Below, piece by piece: positions 1 through 10,000 of a stretch of 64,000 nt of DNA. The stretch comes from Trematomus loennbergii. Taxonomy: Eukaryota > Chordata > Actinopteri > Perciformes > Nototheniidae. Below the pieces are notes generated by a model. That model saw nothing but the letters and a program-made list of their open reading frames with translations, made no database searches and was not told where the DNA came from. The stretch's first letter is position 1. Every line of letters begins with the position of its first letter. The DNA lies in NCBI GenBank assembly GCA_012861695.1, contig JAAOOA010001123.1, positions 96,198 to 160,197 on the forward strand, read 5' to 3'. A program made the translations under genes and the position numbers.

Positions 1-110
1 GTCCTCTCCTGCTGATTTCAGGTGTATATCAGTATGTAGTGTCTCTACTTTAAAGAGTCCTCTCCTGCTGATGTTTAGGTGTATATCAGTATGTAGTGTC
101 ACTGTGACAT
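1..110 (+). repeat. 57-bp minisatellite, array 1 (cut by window edge)
   Basis: About two units of the 57-bp repeat with core GTGTCTCTACTTTAAAGAG and TCCTGCTGATGTTCAGG. The sequence passes directly into MITE-A internal sequence at 111. The left part lies outside the window. Confidence 0.9.
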
Positions 111-1000
111 GTCCCCATGCTTTAATGTTAAAAAAGCTGCTCTGATTGGTTAGCTGGCCGGCTCTGTTGTGATTGGTCAACCGCTTGGAGATGTCCCGCC
201 CCTTAGCCTATCACGTACAATGTGTTGGAGCGCCAGCTAATAGAGTGGTGCAGTGATGAGTCCTAAAACCAGGAAGTGAGTCAGCATTTTACCACTTCCT
301 GTTCCCTCGTCTCAGAGCCAATGGGATCTCTCCATAGGATTTTGGAAAATTGCTGGAAATAAGGTCTGTGGTTGAGACACATTGAAGAGACGGATCACGT
401 TTTGTTCTACGACATTAAATCCATCAGCAGTGACCCCACTGGTGATTCTGAAGAGTTTCCGTGTCTGAAAAACGATGGTTGTTAACAAGTGGCTGAATAG
501 GACTACAGAAGTTGTGGAGGACGTTGTACGTCATTACGCCGAACGTAAACACTCCCACAAAATGTGTTTGCCCTGTTCTGCTTGAAAGCAAGTACCTGCC
601 TCCTGCAAACTGTTCAAACAAACGCTTCAACTCGTACCATTTAGAATCTGTATGTTTGAATATGGATCTTAAGTTGGCGTGACGATGAAGTCGTGCTGCT
701 GTACTCGGCTGTAGTTCCTCTATAGCATAACGTTAGCATTTTGCTTCTGGCCATTAGATTTATGATTAGAAAAATGAAAAATAGGGTAGACATGTGGAGA
801 TTATCCGGCTGAACAAAACGTGCATTCATCAAACAGGTTAGTTTTCTACAGATCTTATTTTAAGCTATTTTCCAAAATCTTATAGAGAAATCCCGTTGCA
901 TTTTTTTCGAGGGCACCAGCAGCTTACTTCCGGGTATATACGTCATCCCTGCACCGCTCTATAGGAGCGCGAGTGTTCCATAGTGATGTCACCATGCTTT
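111..1000 (+). mobile_element. MITE-A internal part with element B inserted at 241-961
   Basis: Flanks 111-240 and 962-1000 match the interior of other MITE-A copies (CACGTACAATGTGTTGGAGC, CATAGTGATGTCACC). They are split by element B, whose ends TAGAGTGGTGCAGTGATGA (241) and TCATCCCTGCACCGCTCTA (961) form an imperfect inverted repeat. Element B here has no 72-bp array but carries the family signature GGCTGAACAAAACGTG at about 808. Confidence 0.7.
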
Positions 1001-1820
1001 GTAAGTAAACAAAGGACATGCACAAAAACCTAGATAACCCACTGCAGGAAAGGAACAACCCAAAAAGCAGACTTGGGCCCCTTAATGGATTTGATGTGCT
1101 GACATCAAGAAAATGTAAATATTTTCAAAACATAATAAACTAAGACAAATACGTTTGAGAAAAAATATTCAATATATGTTCCTCTGATCTAAACTAATTC
1201 AAATTGTTTGCTTTTTTTAACTCTAAAATAAGGTACATTTTACGTAAATGAGGTCATACATTTGAAAAAGTTTAGTACAGCTAATCTTTTTCTAATGTAT
1301 TTATAAAAAAAATCTCCATAACAAGTCAAAAGTACTGCATTGAGTATACTGTAGTACTTAACAAACTAAGGTACAACGAATCAAGTTTGATTACAAGGTG
1401 TAACACATATTTGGGTGACGTTTTTATACTTTGTGCTTCATAAACTGTCAAACAGGGACAAAAGTTGCACCGTTTACACAAAAAAATAAGTCTGAAAACA
1501 TGACGATTCATAAAAAGTTATTCATCTTTTATTTGTTCATGTTTATTCCAATTTAAAACAGGCTGCTAGTAAAAAAAAAGTCATATTGGAATGTTAGCAA
1601 TGAAAAAGTTAAAAATTAGAATTTATTTATAAGAACACTTTTCTGCAGTTGGATCAAGTTCTATAAAAATGTGCCAAATATTTTAATACACAACATAAGA
1701 CATGACATCAGAAACTTTGGCACCTTAAAAGTGTTGGTACACAACTTAAAAAAAACAAGACAGAAACTATACACACTGCTCAATAGAGTACAAACAGTAA
1801 AAAGAGAGTATACAAATATT
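1001..1820. other. AT-rich unique sequence
   Basis: About 800 bases of AT-rich sequence in the 3' flank of cd34. Short open frames on the minus strand have no recognisable features. I see no gene or repeat here. Confidence 0.5.
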
Positions 1821-2110
1821 ACACGGCTTAGTTGAATACTGGACTGCGATTGGTCAATTTGAACATTCCGTTGCTGCTTGGAAAAACAGACCGTTGCTAA
1901 GGAGAACAGACCGTTGCTAAGGAGGCTCAAGGGACTTTGTGCAGTCATATAAATCCGCAGAAAGTAGTACGGTCAGCTGTTGACAACAAATATGACTTTC
2001 CTCCATCAGAAAACACGTGGAATAGTTTTTAAATATTATTTTTTCTTGGCAGACGCGATACGATCAATTTAAATCAATAAAATAATTTTTGAATCAATAT
2101 TGTGAGTCAA
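1821..2110 (+). mobile_element. MITE-C copy (GTTGCTAAGGAG family)
   Basis: Shares ACTGCGATTGGTCAATTT, ACAGACCGTTGCTAAGGAG and ACGATCAATTTAAATCAAT-like blocks with 3510-3785 and partly with 5161-5560. The same core is found inside the hAT elements at 44.7 and 61.1 kb. No open frame of note. Confidence 0.7.
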
Positions 2111-3236
2111 GTCGTTGGTGTATTTAGCACGTGGCCGTGTAATAAGCGGGATAATGTGCAGCGAGGCGTCATTAATGAAGAAAGACAAGGAGATCACAAC
2201 TTAAAGTAACTTATTTTACAAAGTTTACACTGGCTAATGTCACACTCATTCGTTCACTCGATTACAACACCACACGTATAATACAGTAAAGCAAGGGAAG
2301 CCTCTATGCATGTACGGGTGAACATGCACGGTAACACACACACATGCAGGATTTAAAGCACATGTTCACACACTTTCAATAACTCCATATGGATTTCTCT
2401 CTGAGTTTGTAAACAGATTTCAAGGCAGCGTGGTTTGTTTCCTCTCCGTCTGTCATGGCTGCAAAGGAGTAGGTTTTAACTGTGGAGGGTTTGTGGGTAA
2501 ATGTGACGACATGCAGAGAGTCTGCAGGGCGGATTATGAGACAGAAAGCCACACCTGGATAAAAACATGCAGACTTAAGAGTCGCTGAGGCTTTTGTTGG
2601 TGCGTTTTTTTGGCATTCTGTGGTCATTTTGAGACTTTTTGTACATGTTTGTGTTTCTTTGAAGTCATATTTAGACTTTCTTGGTCACTTGGAAGTAGTT
2701 TTGTTGCTTTTTGTATTTGTTTTCTGTCTCTGTTGTTGAGTAGTTTATTTTCACTAATTGGTCGAATTAGCTTGAATCCAAAGTGACCTACAATAATCAT
2801 TTTCACTCATTGGTCTCTTTATATACATCATCTCTAGTAGTCAGATGTGTCTGTTTGAACCTCATATTTTCTTTTGTCTATTCTTTTCATATTTGTGGTT
2901 GTTTGTTGTTATTTTGTCCCCATGTTGGTTTTCTCCCTTTTTAAAGTCTCTCTGTGTGTCTCTGCAGATGGTTCTCCTCTCTCTTTATTGTTTTGTGGCT
3001 CTTTTCAGTATTTCGGCCCCTGTAGTCCTTCAGTAATCCATGCATGCTGCGGGTGTTGACATGCAGTCATCATGGGAACAGAGTGATGCTTCTCTCCACA
3101 CCCACAATCCTCTGCTGCCTGCGTCAACAACCAGGGACTCAGCCTTCGTCATCGTCTTCATCATCATCATCGTCATCATCATCATCATCAGACTTCCTCC
3201 CCTGATGTTTACGAGGCTCACAGATGGAGGGGTGTG
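2111..3236. other. Unique 3' flank of cd34
   Basis: Mostly single-copy sequence with a short (CAT)n-like tract at about 3150-3190. Minus-strand AATAAA candidates (TTTATT on plus) occur at about 2746 and 2980, and one at 3604 in the adjacent MITE. These could end the cd34 transcript, but none can be chosen from sequence alone. Confidence 0.4.
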
Positions 3237-3296
3237 GATTTTGATGTCGGAAATAGTCCCTGATGTCCACGTTTGCTGTGGCGTGGTCAGAAAGTG

Positions 3297-3353
<57 letters not shown>

Positions 3354-3354
3354 T

Positions 3355-3449
<95 letters not shown>

Positions 3450-3504
3450 GTGTGTGTGTGTGTGTGTGTGTGTGTTGTTGTTTCACAGCTCGGTGTCTGC
3501 AGTC
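3237..3504 (-). repeat. Duplicate of the cd34 stop-codon region and 3' flank
   Basis: Positions 3481-3504 repeat exactly the last 22 coding bases of cd34 exon 8 plus two flanking bases (3892-3915). Both copies are followed in the minus direction by a (TG)n tract and then GTGGTCAGAAAGTGAG on the plus strand. The copies are about 0.4-0.5 kb apart with a MITE between them. It is a local duplication downstream of the real stop and is not expected to be translated. Confidence 0.75.
3298..3477 (+). repeat. (TG)n microsatellite with interruptions
   Basis: The tract is nearly pure TG broken by TGG and TTG interruptions into four blocks. It lies in the duplicated copy of the cd34 3' flank. All open frames here are Val-Cys or Thr-His artefacts. 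Confidence 0.97.
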
Positions 3505-3788
3505 AGACAAAATATTACCCGGCTTAGTTGAATACTGGACTGCGATTGGTCAATTTCAACATTCCGTTGTTGTCCGGAAAAACTGACCGTTGCTAAGGTT
3601 AGTTTATTTGTAATAGCACATTTTAATAGGCAATTCAAAGTGCTAAGGAGAACAGACCGTTGCTAAGGAGGCTCAAGGGGCTATGTGCAGTCATATCAAT
3701 CCACAGAAAGTAGTCCGGTCTGTGGACTGCAACTATGAGTTTCCTATCCACGATACGATCAATTTAAATCAATCAAATAATTTCGTGT
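3505..3788 (+). mobile_element. MITE-C copy between the two cd34 3'-end copies
   Basis: Closely related to 1821-2110 (GGCTTAGTTGAATACTGGAC, GTTGCTAAGGAG, GATCAATTTAAATCAAT). It separates the duplicated stop-codon segment from the real exon 8, so it inserted during or after the duplication. Confidence 0.7.
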
Positions 3789-3824
3789 CATTTTGATGTC
3801 CGTTTGTTGTGGTCAGAAAGTGAG

Positions 3825-3858
3825 TTTGTGTGTGTGTGTGTGTGTGTGTGGGTGTGTG

Positions 3859-3889
<31 letters not shown>

Positions 3890-3890
3890 T
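3825..3890 (+). repeat. (TG)n microsatellite in cd34 3' UTR
   Basis: The TG tract begins three bases past the cd34 stop codon in the minus direction. It would be transcribed as (CA)n if the 3' UTR continues. CA-repeat 3' UTRs can bind hnRNP L, but nothing here proves that. Confidence 0.9.
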
Positions 3891-3893
3891 GTT

Positions 3894-4087
3894 TCACAGC
3901 TCGGTGTCTGCAGTCTTGGTGGTGGAGTGACCGTTGGTGGGTGGGGGGGGTTGGTCTGGCTTTTCGGCCTCGGGGGTTTCTCCGTTGATGCTGGGTTTCT
4001 CCAGGGTTTCCTGAGGGGGGTTCAGGGGCGCCTCGGAGGCCAGAGTGTTCCCCTGGTTCTCCTGATCGCCGGGAACGCCTCCTCCGC
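3894..4087 (-). CDS. cd34: cd34 exon 8 (cytoplasmic tail, apparent 1-base deletion)
   Basis: The acceptor TCTGTGTCTCTGCAG opens the last exon. Entering in phase 0 from exon 7 it reads AEEAFP, similar to the acidic start of the mammalian tail, and then runs to an early stop. The conserved tail (QENQGNTLASEAPLNPP through NGHSTTKTADTEL and TGA) lies in a frame reached by adding one base at the CCC run around 4070-4072. DTEL is the PDZ-binding C-terminus of CD34. The stop codon is followed at once by a (TG)n tract in the 3' UTR. An unseen micro-exon of length 3n+1 would be another way to reach this frame; I looked between 4094 and 4935 and found none. Confidence 0.85.
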
Positions 4088-7000
4088 CTGCAGAGACACA
4101 GAAACAATGCATCATGGGAGTGAAAGACACCTCAATTTACAAATGTCCTTTCTTTTCAAAGTTTAAAGCTTCTTTTGAGGCTTTGAACTTTTGTTTTGTT
4201 TACATAATCCAGTTGCATCTATTCCGTTAGTCTGATATTACATGTAGGCTGATAATAAAGTAAAACAGCTGCTTATGGCTCCATGTTGAATCACTGATGA
4301 ATAATAAGCAGAATAAAGCAGCGAGCAGGGATCAGGGGTCTTTGGATAACGCTCTCTCTCTCTGTCTGTATTCTCTCTGAACGCTGGCCAGAAACTTTCC
4401 CTGATTAAAACGTTGGCAGTGTTTGATCCCAGAGGAAGGAAAGGGTTCTGTTTTGATTTCAGACGCAAGGAAACATAAACCGGACTGAGAAAAAAATCCA
4501 TGCATACCGTTAGTGAGTGTTTAACGTGACTGCAGATGTGAAACACGCACAGGTCACACTGTAAGGGCGCTCTCGTCAGTGTTAAAAAAAAAGCCACAGA
4601 TTCCAATATTGACTTTCAGTAGTTATCACGAACAATGTGCTGGAGCGCTAGCCAATAGAAGAGTGAGTGTTCCATAGTGATGTCACAAATGGCTCTAACA
4701 AAGCTTTAATGTTCATAAAGCTCTTTATTTTTCTCATACTGCCTGACGCCAACAGGCAGGAACAGGGAGACAAAACACTGAGAGCAGCCCGAGGTGCAGG
4801 CCTGTGCTCAGTGAGGGCAGTACAGACTGATAAACTGGGTCAAAGTTATGGGCCTAGGAAAATATTTCCCCAACACGTACAATGTGTTGGAGCGCTAGCC
4901 AATAGCAGAGCGAGTGTTACGTAGTGATGTCTCACCAGCCTGACTCCCTTGCCGCTGGTCCTGCGGGGACACTTCAGGTACCCCACAGTGATGGCGACGG
5001 CGGCGAGCAGACCGCTGACCAGGATCCCCACAAACACCGAGGACCCGGACGAGGAGGGGGTCTCCGTCTTTGTGACTCCCAGCTGCAGAAAAGAAGATTG
5101 TGGTCAGAGAAAATACAGTATGTGATTGAATTCAACACCATGCATACATTATAAGACATTATTACACGGCTTTGTTGAATACTTCATTCTGATTGGTCAA
5201 TTTGGACATTCGAGAGGTCTGCATATTTTCGCTGGCAGACCGTTGCTAAGGAGAACAGACTTTTACTACGGAGAGCAGACTGTTGCTAAGGAGAGCAGAC
5301 TGTTGCTAAGGAGAGCAGACTGTTGCTAAGGAGAGCCGACTGTTGCTAATGAGAGCAGACTGTTGCTAAGGAGAGCAGACCAATGCTAAGATGGATAAAG
5401 GGACTATGTGCAGTCATATCAATCCGCAGAAAGAAGCCTGATTTAGCGTCAGCTGTGGACAACAAATATTAGCTTTCCTTCACCAGAAAACACTTTTGAA
5501 TATTTATTTTTATATTTGTGGAGAGCAACAGACTCTGGATTCATGACGGCTAAATGGTCCCCAGTAAAGAGAAGGAAAGAGGTGACACTATTACCTGATT
5601 CTGTATAGAGTTATTAGGAACTGTAAACTGGATTTAGTGAAATAAATCATGGTTATCTTTCCTCTACTTGAACCTATATCACAAGACTATAACACCTGCC
5701 ATCATCTCACCTTTTCTTTCAAGTGTTCGCTATTCAGGGCGTCGGCCAGCGTAGCCGGGTCAGCTGCAGGGAGGAGAATATCAGAAATATGTATCAGTAC
5801 TTTATAAATCAGATCCATGTAAACCAGGGGTGTCCAAACTACGCCCATTTTGAAACGGCCCCCAGCTAATAAAACAAGTATAATTAAATATGGCCCACAA
5901 ATTAAACTTGTGCTTGTCATATTTCGTACTTCTGAAATATGTAAAAATATATTACACAGTATTCATGTGTTAATAAGTCCACTTTTCAAATAATTTCAGT
6001 CAATTAAACATTTTCAAACAAATGTTAGTTGATAAAAAAAAGCCCAATAACTTATTTACATTACAAGCTTGAAATCTATATTTCCTCTTTTTTTAAAGCA
6101 ATCTAAGGCTTCTGTTTTAAGGAATGAGCTGTGATGTAGGCTGTTGTGTTTCTTGAAGCATTTTCAAGTATCAAGCATGCACCTACATTTGATTGATTTT
6201 GCTAACTTATAACTTCACTGATAAGACGATATACCTCTAGTGATCGACCCAGACCTTCGTATATTTTTCTGTATGTGGCCCTCTCTGAAAAAAGTTTGGA
6301 CACCCCTGATGTAAAGTGTGCATGTCTGTGTTGTGCATGTCTTCTCACCGTCGTCACTGGACACCAGCGCTATGTTGCCCTCCTGGAAGATTTTGAGGTT
6401 ACAGTTGTCTTTGCTGCACCAGCCTGCGGGGTTCTCCTCGATGATGCGCTTTGTTTTTTCCTGCAGGAAAAAGCATGTTTAAAGTCAAAGAGAAATAAGC
6501 CAATACATGCCGTGCTGCGTCACAACAGCAGTCTGACAAATATGAGAATTAAAGCAGTGACATCATGATTCTTACAGTGCAAACTAGAAAGAAAAAAATA
6601 TTTATTTGAGCTGTGAACATGGTAGCCAAAGTTAAAGGTAAGTTAGATTATGAGTTTTTTAAATGTCATTCAAAATGAAATTTAAGGCACATTTTAAGTG
6701 TAAAACCTTCGCTGTAATGATCTACGACGAGACGCTAGCGTGAGAGGTGTTACGTTGAATATATATATATATAAAAATAATAGATGTTCCAAATTGTTTT
6801 CAAAGTATAGCTTGTAAGTCGAAAAAAAAACTATTAATTCCAATATCTTTGCATTATTAAGACATATTAATTACTATAAAAAATAAGTTTATTACTTAAT
6901 TTCGGATCAATTAGAAATAATAAATAAAAAATAAATACATAGTAAACTATAAATAATACATAATAAATAAAAAAGTTTAATATCAGAATCCAAAATCCTT

Positions 7001-10000
7001 TATTAGTCCCACAGCGGGGACATTTACAAATCAAATAAATTAAATGGTTTTAACAGTTTCAAAAGATCTGCGGGGACAATGTATGAATATTTGAAAATAC
7101 ACGACCTTCCTGATTGTGGCTTCGTGAGCAGGAACTTAAAACTTGAAAAAAGCCTGAACAGATTTCACATTCCTGCACAGCTTCCTGCATTTCATCTCCT
7201 CTGCTTCATCACTGCAGCCAAAAATCCAATGTGTGTGTTTTCCTGAATTTCCCCCCGTTGACCATCAGTGTACGTATGTGAGTAATGGAGACGAAATGCA
7301 GATGGATGGAAAACTCTCTCTTCTCTCCACCTTAACCCCAACTATGACATCACTGCGTTACACAACTTTGCAACATGGGAACTCTCAGTGCTCTCAGAGG
7401 ATTACAAAAATCCTCCTTCCTCCGTCAGCAGGGAGGAGAAACACTCCTTTCTGCATCTGTGGGACCGTCACATGTTCCTCCAGGAATCCTGCATGATGTA
7501 GTGTCTCTACTTTAAAGAGTCCTCTCCTGCTGATGTTCAGGTGTTTATCAGTATGTAGTGTCTCTACTTTAAAGAGTCCTCTCCTGCTGATGTTCAGGTG
7601 TATATCAGTATGTAGTGTCTCTACTTTAAAGAGTCCTCTGCTGCTGATGTTCAGGTGTATATCAGTATGTAGTGTCTCTACTTTAAAGAGTCCTCTCCTG
7701 CTGATGTTCAGGTGTATATCAGTATGTAGTGTCTCTACTTTAAAGAGTCCTCTCCTGCTGATGTTCAGGTGTATATCAGTATGTAGTGTCTCTACTTTAA
7801 AGAGTCCTCTCCTGCTGATGTTCAGGTGTATATCAGTATTAGTGTCTCTACTTTAAAGAGTCCTCTCCTGCTGATGTTCAGGTGTATATCAGTATATAGT
7901 GTCTCTACTTTAAAGAGTCCTCTCCTGCTGATGTTCAGGTGTATATCAGTATTTAGTGTCTCTACTTTAAAGAGTCCTCTCCTGCTGATGTTCAGGTGTA
8001 TATCAGTATATAGTGTCTCTACTTTAAAGAGTCCTCTCCTGCTGATGTTCAGGTGTATATCAGTATGTAGTGTCTCTACTTTAAAGAGTCCTCTCCTGCT
8101 GATGTTCAGGTGTATATCAGTATGTAGTGTCTCTACTTTAAAGAGTCCTCTCCTGCTGATGTTCAGGTGTATATCAGTATGTAGTGTCTCTACTTTAAAG
8201 AGTCCTCTCCTGCTGATGTTCAGGTGTATATCAGTATGTAGTGTCTCTACTTTAAAGAGTCCTCTCCTGCTGATGTTCAGGTGTATATCAGTATGTAGTG
8301 TCTCTACTTTAAAGAGTCCTCTCCTGCTGATGTTCAGGTGTATATCAGTATGTAGTGTCTCTACTTTAAAGAGTCCTCTCCTGCTGATGTTCAGGTGTAT
8401 ATCAGTATGTAGTGTCTCTACTTTAAAGAGTCCTCTCCTGCTGATGTTCAGGTGTATATCAGTATGTAGTGTCTCTACTTTAAAGAGTCCTCTCCTGCTG
8501 ATGTTCAGGTTTTGCAGACCATTTACATGCACTAAAACATATAACACACTAGAGGAGATGGAACACAGAATATAACACCTAAAATAAAAACGGTTAAGCC
8601 CCCCACCCTGGATGTCCCTCCTCTAAAGACCCCGGAGAGGAAACTCCTCTTTGTCTCCGGCCTGTCTGAAGACTTACGTCTGAGGAATGTCTCATATGTC
8701 TCAGCGCCATATTTCCTACTGTAGCTCTTTTAAAAACACATCCATCCTCCCCCTCTGAGTGGAGGAAGCCCCTTCCTCTGGACCCCAGTGTGTGTAGATA
8801 AAGCTTTATATATATATATTCTATATTGACAGTGACATTGTAGAGTGGGAGGTAAAGGAGATTGAACTGATACTCACACAATCGGTTGTGGACAAGGAGA
8901 CCTTCACTGCGTTGCTCTCAGAAACGTCTTCTTTCCCGACACACGCCACACCCGGCTGTGGAGACATGAACAGGTTTAATACAAACGATGCCATATTCTT
9001 CAAAAATACTCAACATTATAAAGTATCAAAACCTACAGTGATGACAAAACGTAAGAAAATCAAGAAACCAAAAAGAGACAAAGATTATTTTTACATTTCA
9101 AGCAAACTTATCATATTTACATGGACCTTAACATGTTCTACTGTTATGAGCAATACACACATTACTTTTACAATGTATTATTGATATTACTGGCTGCTAC
9201 TTCGATCCTTTTATCTGGTTACTTACTTCTTTATAGTGCTGCTACTCAATTTTTACCATGAAGTGTCCATACAGTATTTCATTTTAATTTGATCAATGTG
9301 TGTGTCTCTTTATTATGTCAGCCTTTTATCTGCACTGTCCCCTTTGCTGCAACACCGTAAAGGGATTTCTGATTCTATATTTCACAAACAAATACAGACA
9401 CATAGCTTTCCTCACATGACGCCATTGGGCCAATAACGACTATTTCCAATGGACTAACGTTGGGAAAAAGAGTTTTGAAGATCAGAGGATAATTGTTTCT
9501 GTGGTAAATATCTTTCTAGGATGAACACTTAAAAACGGGAATTTAAAAAAGCTGATTTTATACCCAGAGGCTACGCCATTTTGCTTCACAGAAATGTAAG
9601 TAGATTTATTAGACTTAGAAGTATAGTAGGATAAACATATATTGAAAATGGTGTTTGTTGGAGGAATGTCTTCTTCTTGTCTTGTGAAAAATGTCTAAGA
9701 ATAACTGTTTATTCTGTGCCATTAAAACAGATTTGTTCTCCTAAAGTTTATAAATGTTTCCGGGGGTTAACTAAATATCGCCGTGGTGCAGGAAACACAT
9801 TTTTCCTGTGATTGCAGAATAGTTTTGGTTAGATGTGAAACTGTTTGAGTTGGTTTCCTTCCATGTGGAATATTTGGACATGATGCTGCAGGGAAGTTAC
9901 AATCCTTCTTATCCTCTAATTTATACAAGTTTGTAATAGACAGCGTGATTTATCCAAGTACTCTTTTTAACTAACTTTATTTAGATGGTTATTAAAATAA

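Noticed and set aside
3139..3586. Long His/Thr or Val/Cys open frames
   Set aside because: They are translations of (TG)n/(CA)n microsatellites. The same applies at 28.3, 30.6, 33.8, 34.1, 39.1, 52.2, 54.0 and 55.8 kb.
4094..4935. Micro-exon to correct the exon 7 to exon 8 phase
   Set aside because: Candidates such as the segment after CACATCTGCAG (about 4510-4535) contain stops or have the wrong length. None resembles the CD34 tail.
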